This document shows, in pieces, positions 16,242 to 25,353 of a DNA stretch of 64,000 bases (the first letter of the stretch is position 1; each line of letters opens with the position of its first letter). The stretch covers positions 1 to 64,000 of the forward strand of contig BOKF01000011.1 of the NCBI GenBank assembly GCA_016860845.1, written 5' to 3'. The DNA is from Chloroflexota bacterium. Lineage in GTDB: Bacteria > Chloroflexota > Anaerolineae > 4572-78 > J111. Position numbers and translations under genes: made by a program. A model generated the notes under the pieces. The model saw nothing but the letters and a program-made list of their open reading frames with translations. It was not told the origin of the DNA and searched no databases.

Positions 16242-16632
16242 TGTTCACGTCCTTGTGATCCAGGAGAAATGCAGATTTTTTGACCGCTCCGCTGGTCGAG
16301 GTGATCACCGAGATTACCTTAGCAGTTGAAGCCTTATACATTGAGCAAGAACTTTGCCACGAACGAACCTTCGGCACGAAAACCTTTTAACCTCAGTTCG
16401 GATATTTTTTCTCGACAGGACCTCCGGCAAGATTTACAGGACATAAAAGTTCAAAATTCTTGTTAATCCTGTAAATCCTGTCCATTTTACACAAAACATC
16501 GAACTGAGGTTTTTAGTGAAAATCAGTGTAATTCGTGGCGAAAAATCCTATATGGCCGAAGGCAACTCATTCCGCTTACGTCTTTGTCCTGCCACCCCCC
16601 TCCCCGAAATCCCGGCAAAGTTCCTTTCTCGC
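16242..16632. other. Intergenic region with a nested inverted repeat
   Basis: 391 bp between two minus-strand genes. The middle is filled by the palindrome at 16389-16511. The flanks hold no gene I can support. Confidence 0.55.
16389..16511. repeat. Nested palindrome with AACCTCAGTTCG arms around ACAGGA-type units
   Basis: Outer arms of 12 bp (16389-16400 and 16500-16511) are perfect complements. Inside, GACAGGACC and GATTTACAGGA face TTAATCCTGTAAATCCTGTCC, the same units seen at 3222-3308. The whole could form one long cruciform or RNA hairpin. Confidence 0.7.
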
Positions 16633-18861
16633 TCAACTGGGATGCATCGTTTTAAACTCCAGATTTTTACCTTTTACCTGCATTTTGATGATCGTTCCGG
16701 CCGGGGGTTCTTCTTTCAGTAGAAAATCGGCCAGCGGCTCGCGAATGTGCTTTTGAATGAGCCGGCGCAGCGGCCGCGCGCCCCACTCCGGGTGATCGTT
16801 TTGTTTGAGCAGCCAGTTTTTGGCCCCCTCGGTCATTTCCAGGTGAAGGTTGCGGCCGGCCAGGAGCTTTTCCTCTTTGCGCAGGAGCAAATCCAAAATT
16901 TGACGCATATCTTCCTGGCTGAGCGAGTGGAAATAGATAATTTCGTCCAGCCGGTTCAGAAATTCCGGCCTAAAATGCTCTTTAACGGCCTGTTCAGCCA
17001 GTTCACGGGCCGCCGCCTCGCTGAGCTGCGGGTCGGCCAGAAAGCGCCCCCCGGCGTTGCTGGTCATGATAATAACACATTCACTAAAGCTGACCGTTTC
17101 TCCCTGGCCGCTGGTTAAACGGCCCTCGTCCATGACTTGCAGAAACACGTCAAAAACTTTGAGGCTGGCTTTTTCAACTTCGTCAAACAAAATAACGCTG
17201 TACGGGCGTTTTTTGACCGCTTCGGTAAGCTGGCCGCCCGCCTGGCTGTCCACGTAGCCCGGCGGCGAGCCGATCAGCCGGTTGACCGAGGACTCGTCCA
17301 TAAACTCGCTCATGTCAAAAGTCAGCAGGGCGTCTTCGGTGCCAAACATGAACTCGGCCAGGGCTTTGGCCAGCTCGGTTTTACCGACGCCGGTCGGCCC
17401 CAAAAAGAGAAAGGAACCGATGGGCCGCTTGGGGTCCTTGAGGCCAACCCGCGCCATTTTGACCGCCCGGCTGAGGGCCAAAATAGCCTCGCTCTGGCCG
17501 ATGATCCGCTTGCGCAAATGATCAAACATGTTGACATAGCGGTCACGCTCATCCGCGCCCAGGTTGGTCACCGGGATGCCGGTCAACATGCTGGTTGCAA
17601 TCATCACGTCGTCCGGATCGAGCTGATTGTCACTTTTGACCGGCGCTTCCACACTCATTTTGGGGTTCATGCGCAGCATAGCGCAGGCCTGATGCAGTAA
17701 ATGAACCGCCGCGCTGGGCAAGGGCCGGACGGTGTAGTAGCGTCCGCCCAGGCGGGCTGCCTCGACCAGGCTGGCGTCGGCAATGGTCAAATTGTAATCC
17801 GCTTCCAGAGCCGGCCGCTGCACTTTGAGAATCTCGATGGTTTCGTCAACCGTCGCCGGGGGCACGTGGAGCACCTGGCTCTGCTCAACCACGACGGTGG
17901 CCTTGCTCAGGCGCTCGTTGAACCTTTCGGGGGTGGCCGTGCCGATGACGGTCACATTATCGCTAAAGAAAGCTTTTTGCAGCTCGTTGCAGGCATCTTC
18001 GCGGAAATCGGCCCGCAGGCCGCCAAAGAAGCGGGCGATGTCGGGGACAAACAAAACGCCGCCCTGGGCCTGCCGGACCGCCTGCTGCACCGCTTCCACC
18101 GGGCTGGTCAGCAGCGCCTGCTCGCTGATGGGCACGACCCCCTTTAGCCCCGCCGGCCCTTTCCCTTCGGCAATCAACTGGCGCAGGGCCAGCACCAGCG
18201 AGCGTTTGCCCACGCCCGTCGGCCCAACCAGGATGACATGCCGCTTTCCGGCCATGGTTAACCGGCTGACCAGCTTGAGCAGCAAATCCTGGCGCATATA
18301 AATGGTGGCGGTGGGCCGGCTTTTGGCCGGAGCGGTGGAGTCCAGCGGCAGAGCCGACAGGTTCAGAGCATCCTGAACCGCCTTGGCCGTGATCCCTCGC
18401 TTTCTGAGGGCCAGGTCGCTGCGGGTGCCCAGGCCGGCCATAACCGCCAGAGCTTGGGTGCTGTTACACTGAGCCAGTCCCTGCTGGTTGGCCAGGGTCA
18501 GCCCCTCGTCGAGCACGACCAGCATCTTTTCACTCAAAGGGACGCGCTCGTTGGCGCTGGTCACAAAATCAAAGCGAGCGTCCTTGAGATCGGCGTTGGC
18601 CCCGCGCAGCCAGCGCTGGTCGCTGACCGCTCTTTCCACGTCGCGCTCAAAATCGTTCCAGTCAAAGCCGCGTTCCTGGCTAAAACTCCGCAGCAATTGC
18701 TGGGCGGCTGAATCGGGCGTTTTGAGCATGGCTAACAGTAAAATTTCAGGAGTCATCACCGGAATATTGTAGACCCGCATCAACGCTGCCGCCTGGTTGA
18801 GGATTTGGGCCAATTCTGGAGAGGATATTTTGGTTGAGAGGGTACCACGATTGGATGCCAA
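16633..18861 (-). CDS. Clp-type AAA+ ATPase with a degenerate first ATPase domain
   Basis: 742 aa, the layout of ClpC/ClpB but shorter: a ClpN-like helical region (about 1-165), AAA domain 1 (about 185-400), domain 2 (about 445-735). Domain 2 looks active: Walker A GPTGVGKT (488-495), Walker B VILFDEVEKA (556-565) and a Clp C-terminal D2-small domain. Domain 1 does not: its Walker A is GPTGVGKRS, its Walker B reads LFVPDIAR without the catalytic Glu, and the usual KYRG pore loop is missing. The coiled middle domain of ClpB is absent too. It may be an unfoldase or an assembly ATPase rather than a ClpP partner. The likely start is a TTG at 18861 with an AAGGGAG site upstream. Confidence 0.75.
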   Translation of the reverse strand: MASNRGTLSTKISSPELAQILNQAAALMRVYNIPVMTPEILLLAMLKTPDSAAQQLLRSFSQERGFDWNDFERDVERAVSDQRWLRGANADLKDARFDFVTSANERVPLSEKMLVVLDEGLTLANQQGLAQCNSTQALAVMAGLGTRSDLALRKRGITAKAVQDALNLSALPLDSTAPAKSRPTATIYMRQDLLLKLVSRLTMAGKRHVILVGPTGVGKRSLVLALRQLIAEGKGPAGLKGVVPISEQALLTSPVEAVQQAVRQAQGGVLFVPDIARFFGGLRADFREDACNELQKAFFSDNVTVIGTATPERFNERLSKATVVVEQSQVLHVPPATVDETIEILKVQRPALEADYNLTIADASLVEAARLGGRYYTVRPLPSAAVHLLHQACAMLRMNPKMSVEAPVKSDNQLDPDDVMIATSMLTGIPVTNLGADERDRYVNMFDHLRKRIIGQSEAILALSRAVKMARVGLKDPKRPIGSFLFLGPTGVGKTELAKALAEFMFGTEDALLTFDMSEFMDESSVNRLIGSPPGYVDSQAGGQLTEAVKKRPYSVILFDEVEKASLKVFDVFLQVMDEGRLTSGQGETVSFSECVIIMTSNAGGRFLADPQLSEAAARELAEQAVKEHFRPEFLNRLDEIIYFHSLSQEDMRQILDLLLRKEEKLLAGRNLHLEMTEGAKNWLLKQNDHPEWGARPLRRLIQKHIREPLADFLLKEEPPAGTIIKMQVKGKNLEFKTMHPS

Positions 18862-19017
18862 TGTTTACTCCCTTGAAAATAGTAGACAGTAGACGGTAGA
18901 CAGGGAAGATCATGCGACTCTACGACCTCACCCCTTCGGGTGCGCCGCAGGGCGTGCTACCCTGCCGCTAGACATTATAGCACATCGCTCTTATTGGCGA
19001 CAACCCTAGCGCGAGGG
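18862..19017. repeat. Heptamer array and palindromic spacer upstream of the Clp-type gene
   Basis: TAGACAG, TAGACGG, TAGACAG at 18883-18903 form three 7-base units; related TAGACGG units recur at 41882-41909. A CTACGACC / GCTACCCTGCCG segment further right is a weak inverted counterpart. No gene is seen. Confidence 0.55.
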
Positions 19018-19045
19018 TTGACAATCTGGCGTTTACGGTTATAAT
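19018..19045 (+). promoter_or_regulatory. Strong consensus sigma-70 promoter for the aap operon
   Basis: TTGACA (19018-19023), a 16-bp spacer and TATAAT (19040-19045): both hexamers match the consensus perfectly. Transcription should begin near 19052, leaving a leader of almost 500 bases before aapJ. Confidence 0.75.
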
Positions 19046-19051
19046 CGTGCC

Positions 19052-19548
19052 AGGTCAGTTGAAAACAGGTTCTCTGCCTGCCTCCTCTGTCACCTCAACC
19101 GCACCTGGGTTTACCACAAAAAGCTGTCCGATGTTAGTGGGGTTTCACCAAGTTTTCCTTAGCCGCCGTTTGCGCTGGCTGGACCTTGGTTCTGGTTTCT
19201 CATTCCCGTAAGCTCAAAATTTGACACGCCTCAAGGGCGAGGTAAGGCTACTCATTATCAAGTTGCGTTATGTTCACAACCGGTTTCCAATCTGGTTCAA
19301 TCCTGTTCCCAAACTGAGTCCCAATCTCATTCCAAATTGACGCGAAGCATGGGAAGGGGATTGGAAGCGTGGGAACGAGATTAGAATGGCACAGCCGGTT
19401 TGATATTTCAACTGAAAGGGGGGCAGCAGCACTCAACAAGCGGTTGTGTGACCTTCAAACACTGTGGTAGTTTTTGGCGCACCCAACGCCATCCGTTTAG
19501 TAGAAGGAGTCCTTAAATCTATTAGCTTTGAGAGGAGAAGCGAAAACA
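19052..19548 (+). other. Long 5' leader of aapJ
   Basis: About 497 bases with no supported gene. It contains an inverted pair of GTTCCCA/TGGGAAC type (about 19308-19375, with inner CCCAATCTCATTCC against GGGATTGGAAG) that may fold. I do not recognise a known riboswitch. A leader this long before a highly expressed binding protein suggests regulation at RNA level, but a second promoter nearer the gene is not excluded. Confidence 0.45.
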
Positions 19549-20667
19549 ATGATCCGTAAATTTATGGCCGTAACTGTAATTGTTCTCTTTACCTTTGCCC
19601 TGGTGGCTGCCCTCAAGATGACCAGTGAAGTTCAACCGGCCCAGGCGGCCCCCCAGGTTCCTCAAGTCATCGCCCCGCAGCCTGCCACCCAGGCGACCAC
19701 CGCCACCGTCGCCGGGCAAACCCTGGCCACGGTTCAAGAGCGCGGCGTATTGAAGTGCGTCGGCAATCCTAACTTAATTGGGTTTGGCTATCTCGACCCC
19801 GACAGCGGCGAATTTTCCGGCTTTGACGTGGACTTCTGCAAGGCCCTGGCCGCCGCCGTTTTGGGCGACGCCGCAGCCTATGAAATTCTTCCAGCCGACG
19901 CCACCCAGCGCTTCCCCTTGCTGCAAAGCGGTGAAGGCGACGTGCTCGTCCGCAACACGACCTGGACTATCAGCCGCGATACCTCCCTGGGCTTCAACTT
20001 TGCCCCGACCACCTTTTATGACGGGCAGGGCATGATGGTCCGCACAGACAGCGGCATCGAGTCGCTGGAAGATATGGAAGGCGCGACGGTCTGTGTTCAG
20101 CAGGGGACAACCACCGAGAAAAACCTGGCCGACGTGATGCGCGGTTTGGGCGTGGACTATGAGCCGGTCGTTTTCCAGGACTCGGTGGATACCCGCCAGG
20201 CGTATGATGAAGGCCGCTGCGATGGTTTTACCACCGACAAGTCGGGCTTGCTGTCTGAGCGAACCCAAATGGAGAACCCCGACGACCACGTTATCCTGGA
20301 CGAAACCATGTCGAAAGAGCCGCTGGCGCCGGCGGTCCGGCATGGCGATGACCAGTGGTTCGACATCGTCAAGTGGGTCACCTTCGGTGTAATTGCTGCC
20401 GAAGAGTACGGGATTACGTCTGAAAACGTCGAAGAAATGGCCGAGACTTCCGAGGATCCGGTTATCCGCAACCTCCTGGGGGCTGAAGGCGACCTGGGCG
20501 TGGGTCTGGGCCTGGAGAACGACTTTATGGTTCAGGTCATCAAGCAGGTCGGCAACTACGGCGAAATCTATGATCGTCACCTGGGGCCGGATGCCCTAAA
20601 CGTGCCTCGCGGCTATAACGCGCAATACATAGATGGCGGTCTTCAGTACGCCCCGCCTTTCCGCTAA
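19549..20667 (+). CDS. aapJ: General L-amino acid ABC transporter, periplasmic binding protein
   Basis: 372 aa SBP_bac_3 protein that delivers amino acids to AapQM. The ATG at 19549 is chosen over a TTG seven codons upstream because GAGGAG lies 10 bases before it and it begins a normal signal peptide (MIRKF, a hydrophobic core to about residue 22, then AQAAP). The core starts LATVQERGVLKCVGNPN and has the usual FSGFDVDFCKALAAAVLGD. Cys182 (TVC) and Cys224 (EGRCD) are 42 residues apart and presumably form a disulfide in lobe 2. No lipobox is present, so it is either free in the envelope space or held by its N-terminal helix. A copy of the lobe-2 segment occurs inside the next gene. Confidence 0.9.
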   Translation: MIRKFMAVTVIVLFTFALVAALKMTSEVQPAQAAPQVPQVIAPQPATQATTATVAGQTLATVQERGVLKCVGNPNLIGFGYLDPDSGEFSGFDVDFCKALAAAVLGDAAAYEILPADATQRFPLLQSGEGDVLVRNTTWTISRDTSLGFNFAPTTFYDGQGMMVRTDSGIESLEDMEGATVCVQQGTTTEKNLADVMRGLGVDYEPVVFQDSVDTRQAYDEGRCDGFTTDKSGLLSERTQMENPDDHVILDETMSKEPLAPAVRHGDDQWFDIVKWVTFGVIAAEEYGITSENVEEMAETSEDPVIRNLLGAEGDLGVGLGLENDFMVQVIKQVGNYGEIYDRHLGPDALNVPRGYNAQYIDGGLQYAPPFR

Positions 20668-20684
20668 ATCGTAATTGGATCCCA

Positions 20685-20719
20685 GATACAGCCCGGCCTA
20701 AGTACAGCCGGGCTGTATC
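20685..20719 (+). terminator. Stem-loop after aapJ
   Basis: GATACAGCCCGGC (20685-20697) and its exact complement (20707-20719) form a 13-bp stem with a 9-base loop. No U-tract follows, so it is more likely a partial terminator or an mRNA stabiliser that keeps aapJ transcript above that of the permease genes. Confidence 0.6.
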
Positions 20720-20734
20720 ATCATAAACAACGTG

Positions 20735-20800
20735 GGACAAGCTGTTAGCTTGTCCTGTTTCTCGCATCTTATAGCGCAGGACAAACTGACAGTTTGTCCT
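20735..20800. repeat. Two adjacent GGACAA hairpins
   Basis: GGACAAGCT-GTT-AGCTTGTCC (20735-20755) and AGGACAAACT-GAC-AGTTTGTCCT (20778-20800). The arms are variants of each other and of the hairpin at 8569-8590. Both lie between aapJ and aapQ, just before the aapQ ribosome site. Confidence 0.7.
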
Positions 20801-20821
20801 ACAGTAAATGTGAGGTGAGAA

Positions 20822-22669
20822 ATGGCCACAACTTCACCCCCTCTCAAACCTACTGGTCCTAAAGAAGCGGCCATTCCCTTCTGGCGTGATGTCAGAATTC
20901 TTGGGATTATCGGCCAGGTTATTTTTATAGCCTTAGTCTTAATGGGCCTGGGTTGGCTCATCGCCAACTTCATCGAAAATTCCACAATTCAAGGGCTACA
21001 ACTCGGCTTTGAATTTATCAACACCACCGCCGCCTTTGACATTGCCGAAGGAATTGCCTACGAGTCAACCGATACCTTTGGCCGGGCGCTGTGGGTTGGG
21101 TTGGTCAATACCATCCGGGTTTCGTTCATCGGCATCATTCTCACCACCATTCTGGCGCTTGTTACCGGCATTGCCCGCCTCTCCAACAACTGGCTTATTT
21201 CCAAAATTGCCACCATTTACGTTGAAACTGTGCGCAACATTCCCCTGCTGGTACAGCTTTTCTTTATTTATTTTGGGGTGGTGCTAAAGTTACCCTCGGT
21301 CAGGAACAGTGTCCAGCCGTTTGGCTGGCCTGTTTATCTCAACCAGCGCGGCGTCGCCCTGCCGAGCCTGGTTGCTACCGCCAGCTTTCCCATCTGGCTG
21401 GCTTTTGTGGTGCTGGCCGTTATTCTGGTGATGGTCCTATGGCTGCTGCAGACCTGGCAGGAAGAGAAAACGGGTAAATCCATCAATAAAATTGGCAGCG
21501 CTATTGTGGCTTTTCTGCTGGTGGTGGGCATTGGCTGGTGGGTGACAACCAACTTCAGCAGTAACCAGGCCATTATGGTCGCCAGCTCCAGGAAAATCAC
21601 CAGTTTTGACGATTTTGAAAAAATCTACCTGGTCAAGATTGACGAAGATGCCTTGCAGGAGTTGGGGGTTGACCGGGCAACTATAGAGGGCTTAACCTCA
21701 ACCGAAGCGGTGGCCGCCCTGCGAGCAGATTTGGAAGCGCAGCTCGAGGCCGTCGAACCGGAAGAAGTGGCAGAGGAAGCCGTGCCTGAGGCTCAAGCGG
21801 CCGGGGGAACCGACGAAAACGGCGCTGAAGGCAGTGAAAACGCCGCAGCCAACACTGAAGGAACTGATGAAGCAGTCTCAAAGGAGGCGTCCGAACCCGT
21901 TGTCATCGAAGCAGTTGCCGCCCAGATTGATACTTTAGAGGCTAAATTAGAGGTACTGGATGATGCGGCCATTACCGTTTGTGCCCTAGAGGAAACTCCC
22001 GCCGCGGCTAATGCCGCCAGCCAGCTTCGCCAGCGTCATGTTCCCATTGCCGATGAAAGCGAAAACACCCTGGCCAAGGCGGCTAACGCTTATGCCGACG
22101 GCGACTGCGATTTGTTAGCCGGCACCGAGGCCGAATTGGCCGCCCAGCGCGCTATTTTAGAGGAACCCGACAAGCACGAGATCGTACCCATTGACGCGGC
22201 GCCTTTAATCGTCAGCGTCCCCGCGCCTTCCGGGTTTAATATTCAAGGTGGAACCAAGCTCTCGCCGGAGTTTTTTGCCTTACTGGCCGGGCTGGTCATT
22301 TATACCGGCGCTTTTGCCTCGGAGATTGTTCGGGCCGGAATTTTAGCGGTGTCCAAAGGCCAATCCGAAGCGGCTCGAGCCCTGGGCTTGAGCGAGGGCC
22401 AGCGGCTGCGCCTGATTGTTTTGCCCCAAGCTCTGCGGGTGATTATCCCGCCGATGACCAGCCAGTATCTTAATCTGACCAAAAATTCCAGTTTGGCTAT
22501 TGCGATTGGCTACCCAGATTTGGTCGCCGTGGGCAATACGGTTCTGAACCAATCTGGCTTTCCGGTGCAAGTTATTATCATCTTTATGGTTTCATATCTG
22601 AGTCTCAGCCTGATTATTTCGGCCTTTTTGAATTGGTATAATAAGAAAGTAGCTTTGGTCGAGCGTTAA
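20822..22669 (+). CDS. aapQ: General L-amino acid ABC permease AapQ with an inserted binding-protein-like domain
   Basis: 615 aa, far longer than the usual 400 or so. Five membrane segments (about 29-51, 93-118, 127-155, 189-210, 224-242) precede a hydrophilic stretch (about 245-475); three or more follow, with the EAA loop EAARALGLSEGQRLR at 516-530. The hydrophilic stretch should be periplasmic by topology. Residues 251-267 (IMVxxxxxITSFDDFE) resemble AapJ 162-178, and residues 383-462 resemble AapJ 178-260, including TVC, AYxxGxCD and ExPDxHxI, with Cys387 and Cys429 exactly 42 apart as in AapJ. An acidic Ala/Glu-rich spacer (268-382) splits the two parts. The loop therefore looks derived from lobe 2 of a binding protein. 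The transport role itself is as in other AapQ. Confidence 0.88.
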   Translation: MATTSPPLKPTGPKEAAIPFWRDVRILGIIGQVIFIALVLMGLGWLIANFIENSTIQGLQLGFEFINTTAAFDIAEGIAYESTDTFGRALWVGLVNTIRVSFIGIILTTILALVTGIARLSNNWLISKIATIYVETVRNIPLLVQLFFIYFGVVLKLPSVRNSVQPFGWPVYLNQRGVALPSLVATASFPIWLAFVVLAVILVMVLWLLQTWQEEKTGKSINKIGSAIVAFLLVVGIGWWVTTNFSSNQAIMVASSRKITSFDDFEKIYLVKIDEDALQELGVDRATIEGLTSTEAVAALRADLEAQLEAVEPEEVAEEAVPEAQAAGGTDENGAEGSENAAANTEGTDEAVSKEASEPVVIEAVAAQIDTLEAKLEVLDDAAITVCALEETPAAANAASQLRQRHVPIADESENTLAKAANAYADGDCDLLAGTEAELAAQRAILEEPDKHEIVPIDAAPLIVSVPAPSGFNIQGGTKLSPEFFALLAGLVIYTGAFASEIVRAGILAVSKGQSEAARALGLSEGQRLRLIVLPQALRVIIPPMTSQYLNLTKNSSLAIAIGYPDLVAVGNTVLNQSGFPVQVIIIFMVSYLSLSLIISAFLNWYNKKVALVER

Positions 22670-22725
22670 AGGTATCGGATTTTGCCAGCCTGATGTCTTG
22701 GGCTGCGCGGATGGAGCATTAACCT

Positions 22726-24363
22726 ATGGCAACCATAACCCAAACCCAAAAAACCACTGCCGCTTTCGATGAAGGGCCGCAGTTTGACCTGGACGTGGCG
22801 GGCTGGTTCAGAAACAGTGTTTTTAACAGCGTCTGGAAAGTAATTTTTGCCGTTATCCTGGTGGTCGCCAATGTGCTTATTGTGCGGGCCACCTATCGGG
22901 CCGAGCCGGTTGAGCTATCCTACCATCTGGCCCCGGAAGGCCAACCCACCAGCCTGGGCAACCTGATTCTATTTCTAACGAATGGTTCTTTTTTAACAAC
23001 GCTCATCGTCGTTTTGTGGTTCGTGGGTGCAGTTCTGGTCGTCTATAGCACGGCCCGGCATCGCCTGCCGGCGCTGATCCAATGGCTCAAGGAGAAGCTA
23101 TATACCGGTTTTTTCGGCGCCCTGACCACCCTGGCCCTGGCGTTACTCATTATCTTTGCCCTTCGCGGGATACTGGCCTGGACAGTTTTTGGCGCTTCGT
23201 TTGAGACCAATCCAGAGACGGTGGACAGCCTCAAAAGCATGATCCCCGGCGCTGTTTGGGGCGTCGTCGGGGCTAACCTGAAGCTCTTTGCTGTCGGCCA
23301 ATATCCCAACGATTCCATCTGGCGGGTGTGGGCGGCATTAGGCCTATGGCTGGCGCTGGCCGTGCTCAGTGTTTTCGCCTGGAATTTTGGTTCACCTCTT
23401 AAAGCTATCCGCAGACCGCTTGTTTGGGCCTGGTTAGCCTCTCTGCCGATTATTTACTTTTTGCTGCGCGGCGTCAGCAGCGGTGGTCCCCTGGACTTGG
23501 TTGACACCCGGCGCTGGGGCGGCTTTATGCTAACCGTCTTTATTGCCGTCATTGGCATTGTGGTTTCATTCCCCATTGGTCTGATGCTGGCGCTGGGACG
23601 CCGGAGCCAGGTTCGCGGGGTGCCTCATCTCTGGTTGTGGGGCGCGATAGGCCTGCTCATTTACTGGCTGCTGGGTAACTTTCCAGAAAGGCCATTTACC
23701 CTGGCTGTCCCAATTATTTTTAGAGACCCGCCGATCTGGACAATTAATTTCTCCCCGATGGGTCTGGCAATTTTTCAGGCCGTGCTCATCGTGGGCTTAT
23801 GCTGGGCGATTGGCCGCTTCTTCCAGGGGAATCTGATCAAAACGTTCAGCGTAGCTTATATCGAACTTATTCGTGGCGTCCCTTTGATTACCGTGCTCTT
23901 TATGGCCCAGGTCATGCTGCCTATTTTCCTGCCCAAAGGGGTGGAGATTAACAACTTACTGCGGGTGGTGGTCGGCGTCATCCTCTTTAGCGCAGCCTAT
24001 CTGGCCGAAAATGTGCGCGGCGGCTTGCAGGCTATTCCGCGCGGGCAATACGAAGCAGGGGCAGCTATCGGCTTGAGTACGGCCCAATCTATGCGTTTAA
24101 TTATCTTACCCCAGGCGTTACGAGCAGTAATTCCGGCGCTGGTCGGCCAGTTCATTAGCCTTTTTAAAGATACCTCACTCGTGGGAATTGTAGGTCTTTT
24201 CGAACTGCTGGGTATTTCCCAAATTGTCATCGCCCAACCGGATTGGTTTGGCCTGCAGCGTGAAACCTTCGCCTTTGTGGCCCTGGTTTATTGGATTTGC
24301 GCTTTCTCGATGTCGTCGGCCAGCCGGAACCTGGAACGCAAACTAGGGGTCGGCAAGTATTAA
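22726..24363 (+). CDS. aapM: General L-amino acid ABC permease AapM
   Basis: 545 aa inner-membrane permease that pairs with AapQ. The N-terminal half has several extra hydrophobic segments, as AapM proteins do, and is somewhat longer than the usual 380-430 aa. The C-terminal half carries the conserved core: FSVAYIELIRGVPLITVLFM (about 366-385), then GxxLFSAAYLAENVRGGLQ and the EAA loop QYEAGAAIGLSTAQSMRLI (about 442-460) that contacts AapP. Unlike AapQ it has no large periplasmic insertion. The gene lies 56 bp after aapQ in the same operon. Confidence 0.88.
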   Translation: MATITQTQKTTAAFDEGPQFDLDVAGWFRNSVFNSVWKVIFAVILVVANVLIVRATYRAEPVELSYHLAPEGQPTSLGNLILFLTNGSFLTTLIVVLWFVGAVLVVYSTARHRLPALIQWLKEKLYTGFFGALTTLALALLIIFALRGILAWTVFGASFETNPETVDSLKSMIPGAVWGVVGANLKLFAVGQYPNDSIWRVWAALGLWLALAVLSVFAWNFGSPLKAIRRPLVWAWLASLPIIYFLLRGVSSGGPLDLVDTRRWGGFMLTVFIAVIGIVVSFPIGLMLALGRRSQVRGVPHLWLWGAIGLLIYWLLGNFPERPFTLAVPIIFRDPPIWTINFSPMGLAIFQAVLIVGLCWAIGRFFQGNLIKTFSVAYIELIRGVPLITVLFMAQVMLPIFLPKGVEINNLLRVVVGVILFSAAYLAENVRGGLQAIPRGQYEAGAAIGLSTAQSMRLIILPQALRAVIPALVGQFISLFKDTSLVGIVGLFELLGISQIVIAQPDWFGLQRETFAFVALVYWICAFSMSSASRNLERKLGVGKY

Positions 24364-24427
24364 TTTACGATTTACGATTTCGGATTTACGATTGGGGTAG
24401 CTAATCGTAAATCTGAAATCGTAAATT
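24363..24427. repeat. Inverted 7-8-base repeat array between aapM and aapP
   Basis: TTTACGA / TTTACGATT units on the left (24364-24392) face AATCGTAAAT and AATCGTAAATT on the right (24403-24427). A hairpin in the aap transcript just before the aapP ribosome site is expected. Confidence 0.75.
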
Positions 24428-24446
24428 GGATTAGGAGTAAAAATCA

Positions 24447-25196
24447 ATGGCCTCATCAGATACAGGTATCATCATCTGCAACGATGTTCACAAATGGTAT
24501 GGGGAGTATCATGCTCTCCGTGGCGTAACCACAACGGTGAGAGAGGGAGAAGTGGTGGTTATTATCGGGCCATCCGGTTCCGGGAAATCTACCTGGATTC
24601 GGACCATCAACCGGCTGGAAGAGCATCAAAAGGGCCAAATCATTGTGGATGGGACCGAGTTAAATAACGACATTCGTAATATCCAGGAAATCCGCCGGGA
24701 AGTGGGCATGGTTTTTCAGCAGTTTAATCTCTTCCCTCACTTGACCGTACTGCAAAACGTTACCCTGGCCCCGATCCATGTGCGCAAGTGGTCGCGCGAG
24801 CGGGCCGAAGAAATTGCCATGCAGCAGTTGGCCCGGGTCAAAATCCCGGAGCAGGCCCACAAATTTCCCGGCCAGCTCTCCGGCGGGCAGCAGCAGCGGG
24901 TCGCCATTGCCCGCGCCCTGGCCATGCAGCCCAAGATTATGCTTTTTGACGAGCCGACCTCGGCCCTTGACCCGGAAATGATTAAAGAGGTGCTGGACGT
25001 GATGCAGGAGCTGGCCGAGTCCGGCATGACCATCATGGCCGTCACCCACGAGATGGGCTTTGCCCGCAATGTCGCCAACCGGATCATCTTTTTCGACCAG
25101 GGTAACATTGTTGAGGAGAAGTCACCGACCGAATTTTTTGCCAACCCGGAACATGAGCGAACCAAGCTGTTCCTGAGCCAGATACTGCACCACTAA
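24447..25196 (+). CDS. aapP: General L-amino acid ABC transporter ATPase
   Basis: 249 aa ATPase that energises AapQM. All motifs are intact: Walker [10 protein letters not shown] (about residues 41-49), Q-loop [10 protein letters not shown], signature [15 protein letters not shown] (about 148-162), Walker [15 protein letters not shown] (about 167-180) and the switch His in AVTHEMGFA. It is close to GlnQ/AapP in length and sequence. An AGGAG site lies before the ATG. Last gene of the aapJQMP operon. Confidence 0.93.
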   Translation: MASSDTGIIICNDVHKWYGEYHALRGVTTTVREGEVVVIIGPSGSGKSTWIRTINRLEEHQKGQIIVDGTELNNDIRNIQEIRREVGMVFQQFNLFPHLTVLQNVTLAPIHVRKWSRERAEEIAMQQLARVKIPEQAHKFPGQLSGGQQQRVAIARALAMQPKIMLFDEPTSALDPEMIKEVLDVMQELAESGMTIMAVTHEMGFARNVANRIIFFDQGNIVEEKSPTEFFANPEHERTKLFLSQILHH

Positions 25197-25218
25197 GAAA
25201 CTCGTTCCTCAATAGAAA

Positions 25219-25303
25219 TTGGACACCGATTAACACGGATAAACACAGATTAGATCAAAAAATTAAAGAAAAATCCGTGAAATCTGTGTTCATCTGTGTC
25301 CAA
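25219..25303. repeat. Inverted ACAGAT/ATCTGTG-type array after aapP
   Basis: TTGGACACCGATTAACACGG and ACACAGAT units on the left face ATCCGTGA, ATCTGTGTT, ATCTGTGTCCAA on the right. It is related to the array at 5504-5589 and lies between the convergent aapP and reductase genes, where it could act as a terminator for both. Confidence 0.7.
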
Positions 25304-25353
25304 AGATTTGCCTGGTTCATCAGCAACAACTCTAATGAATACTTGGGACTCCG

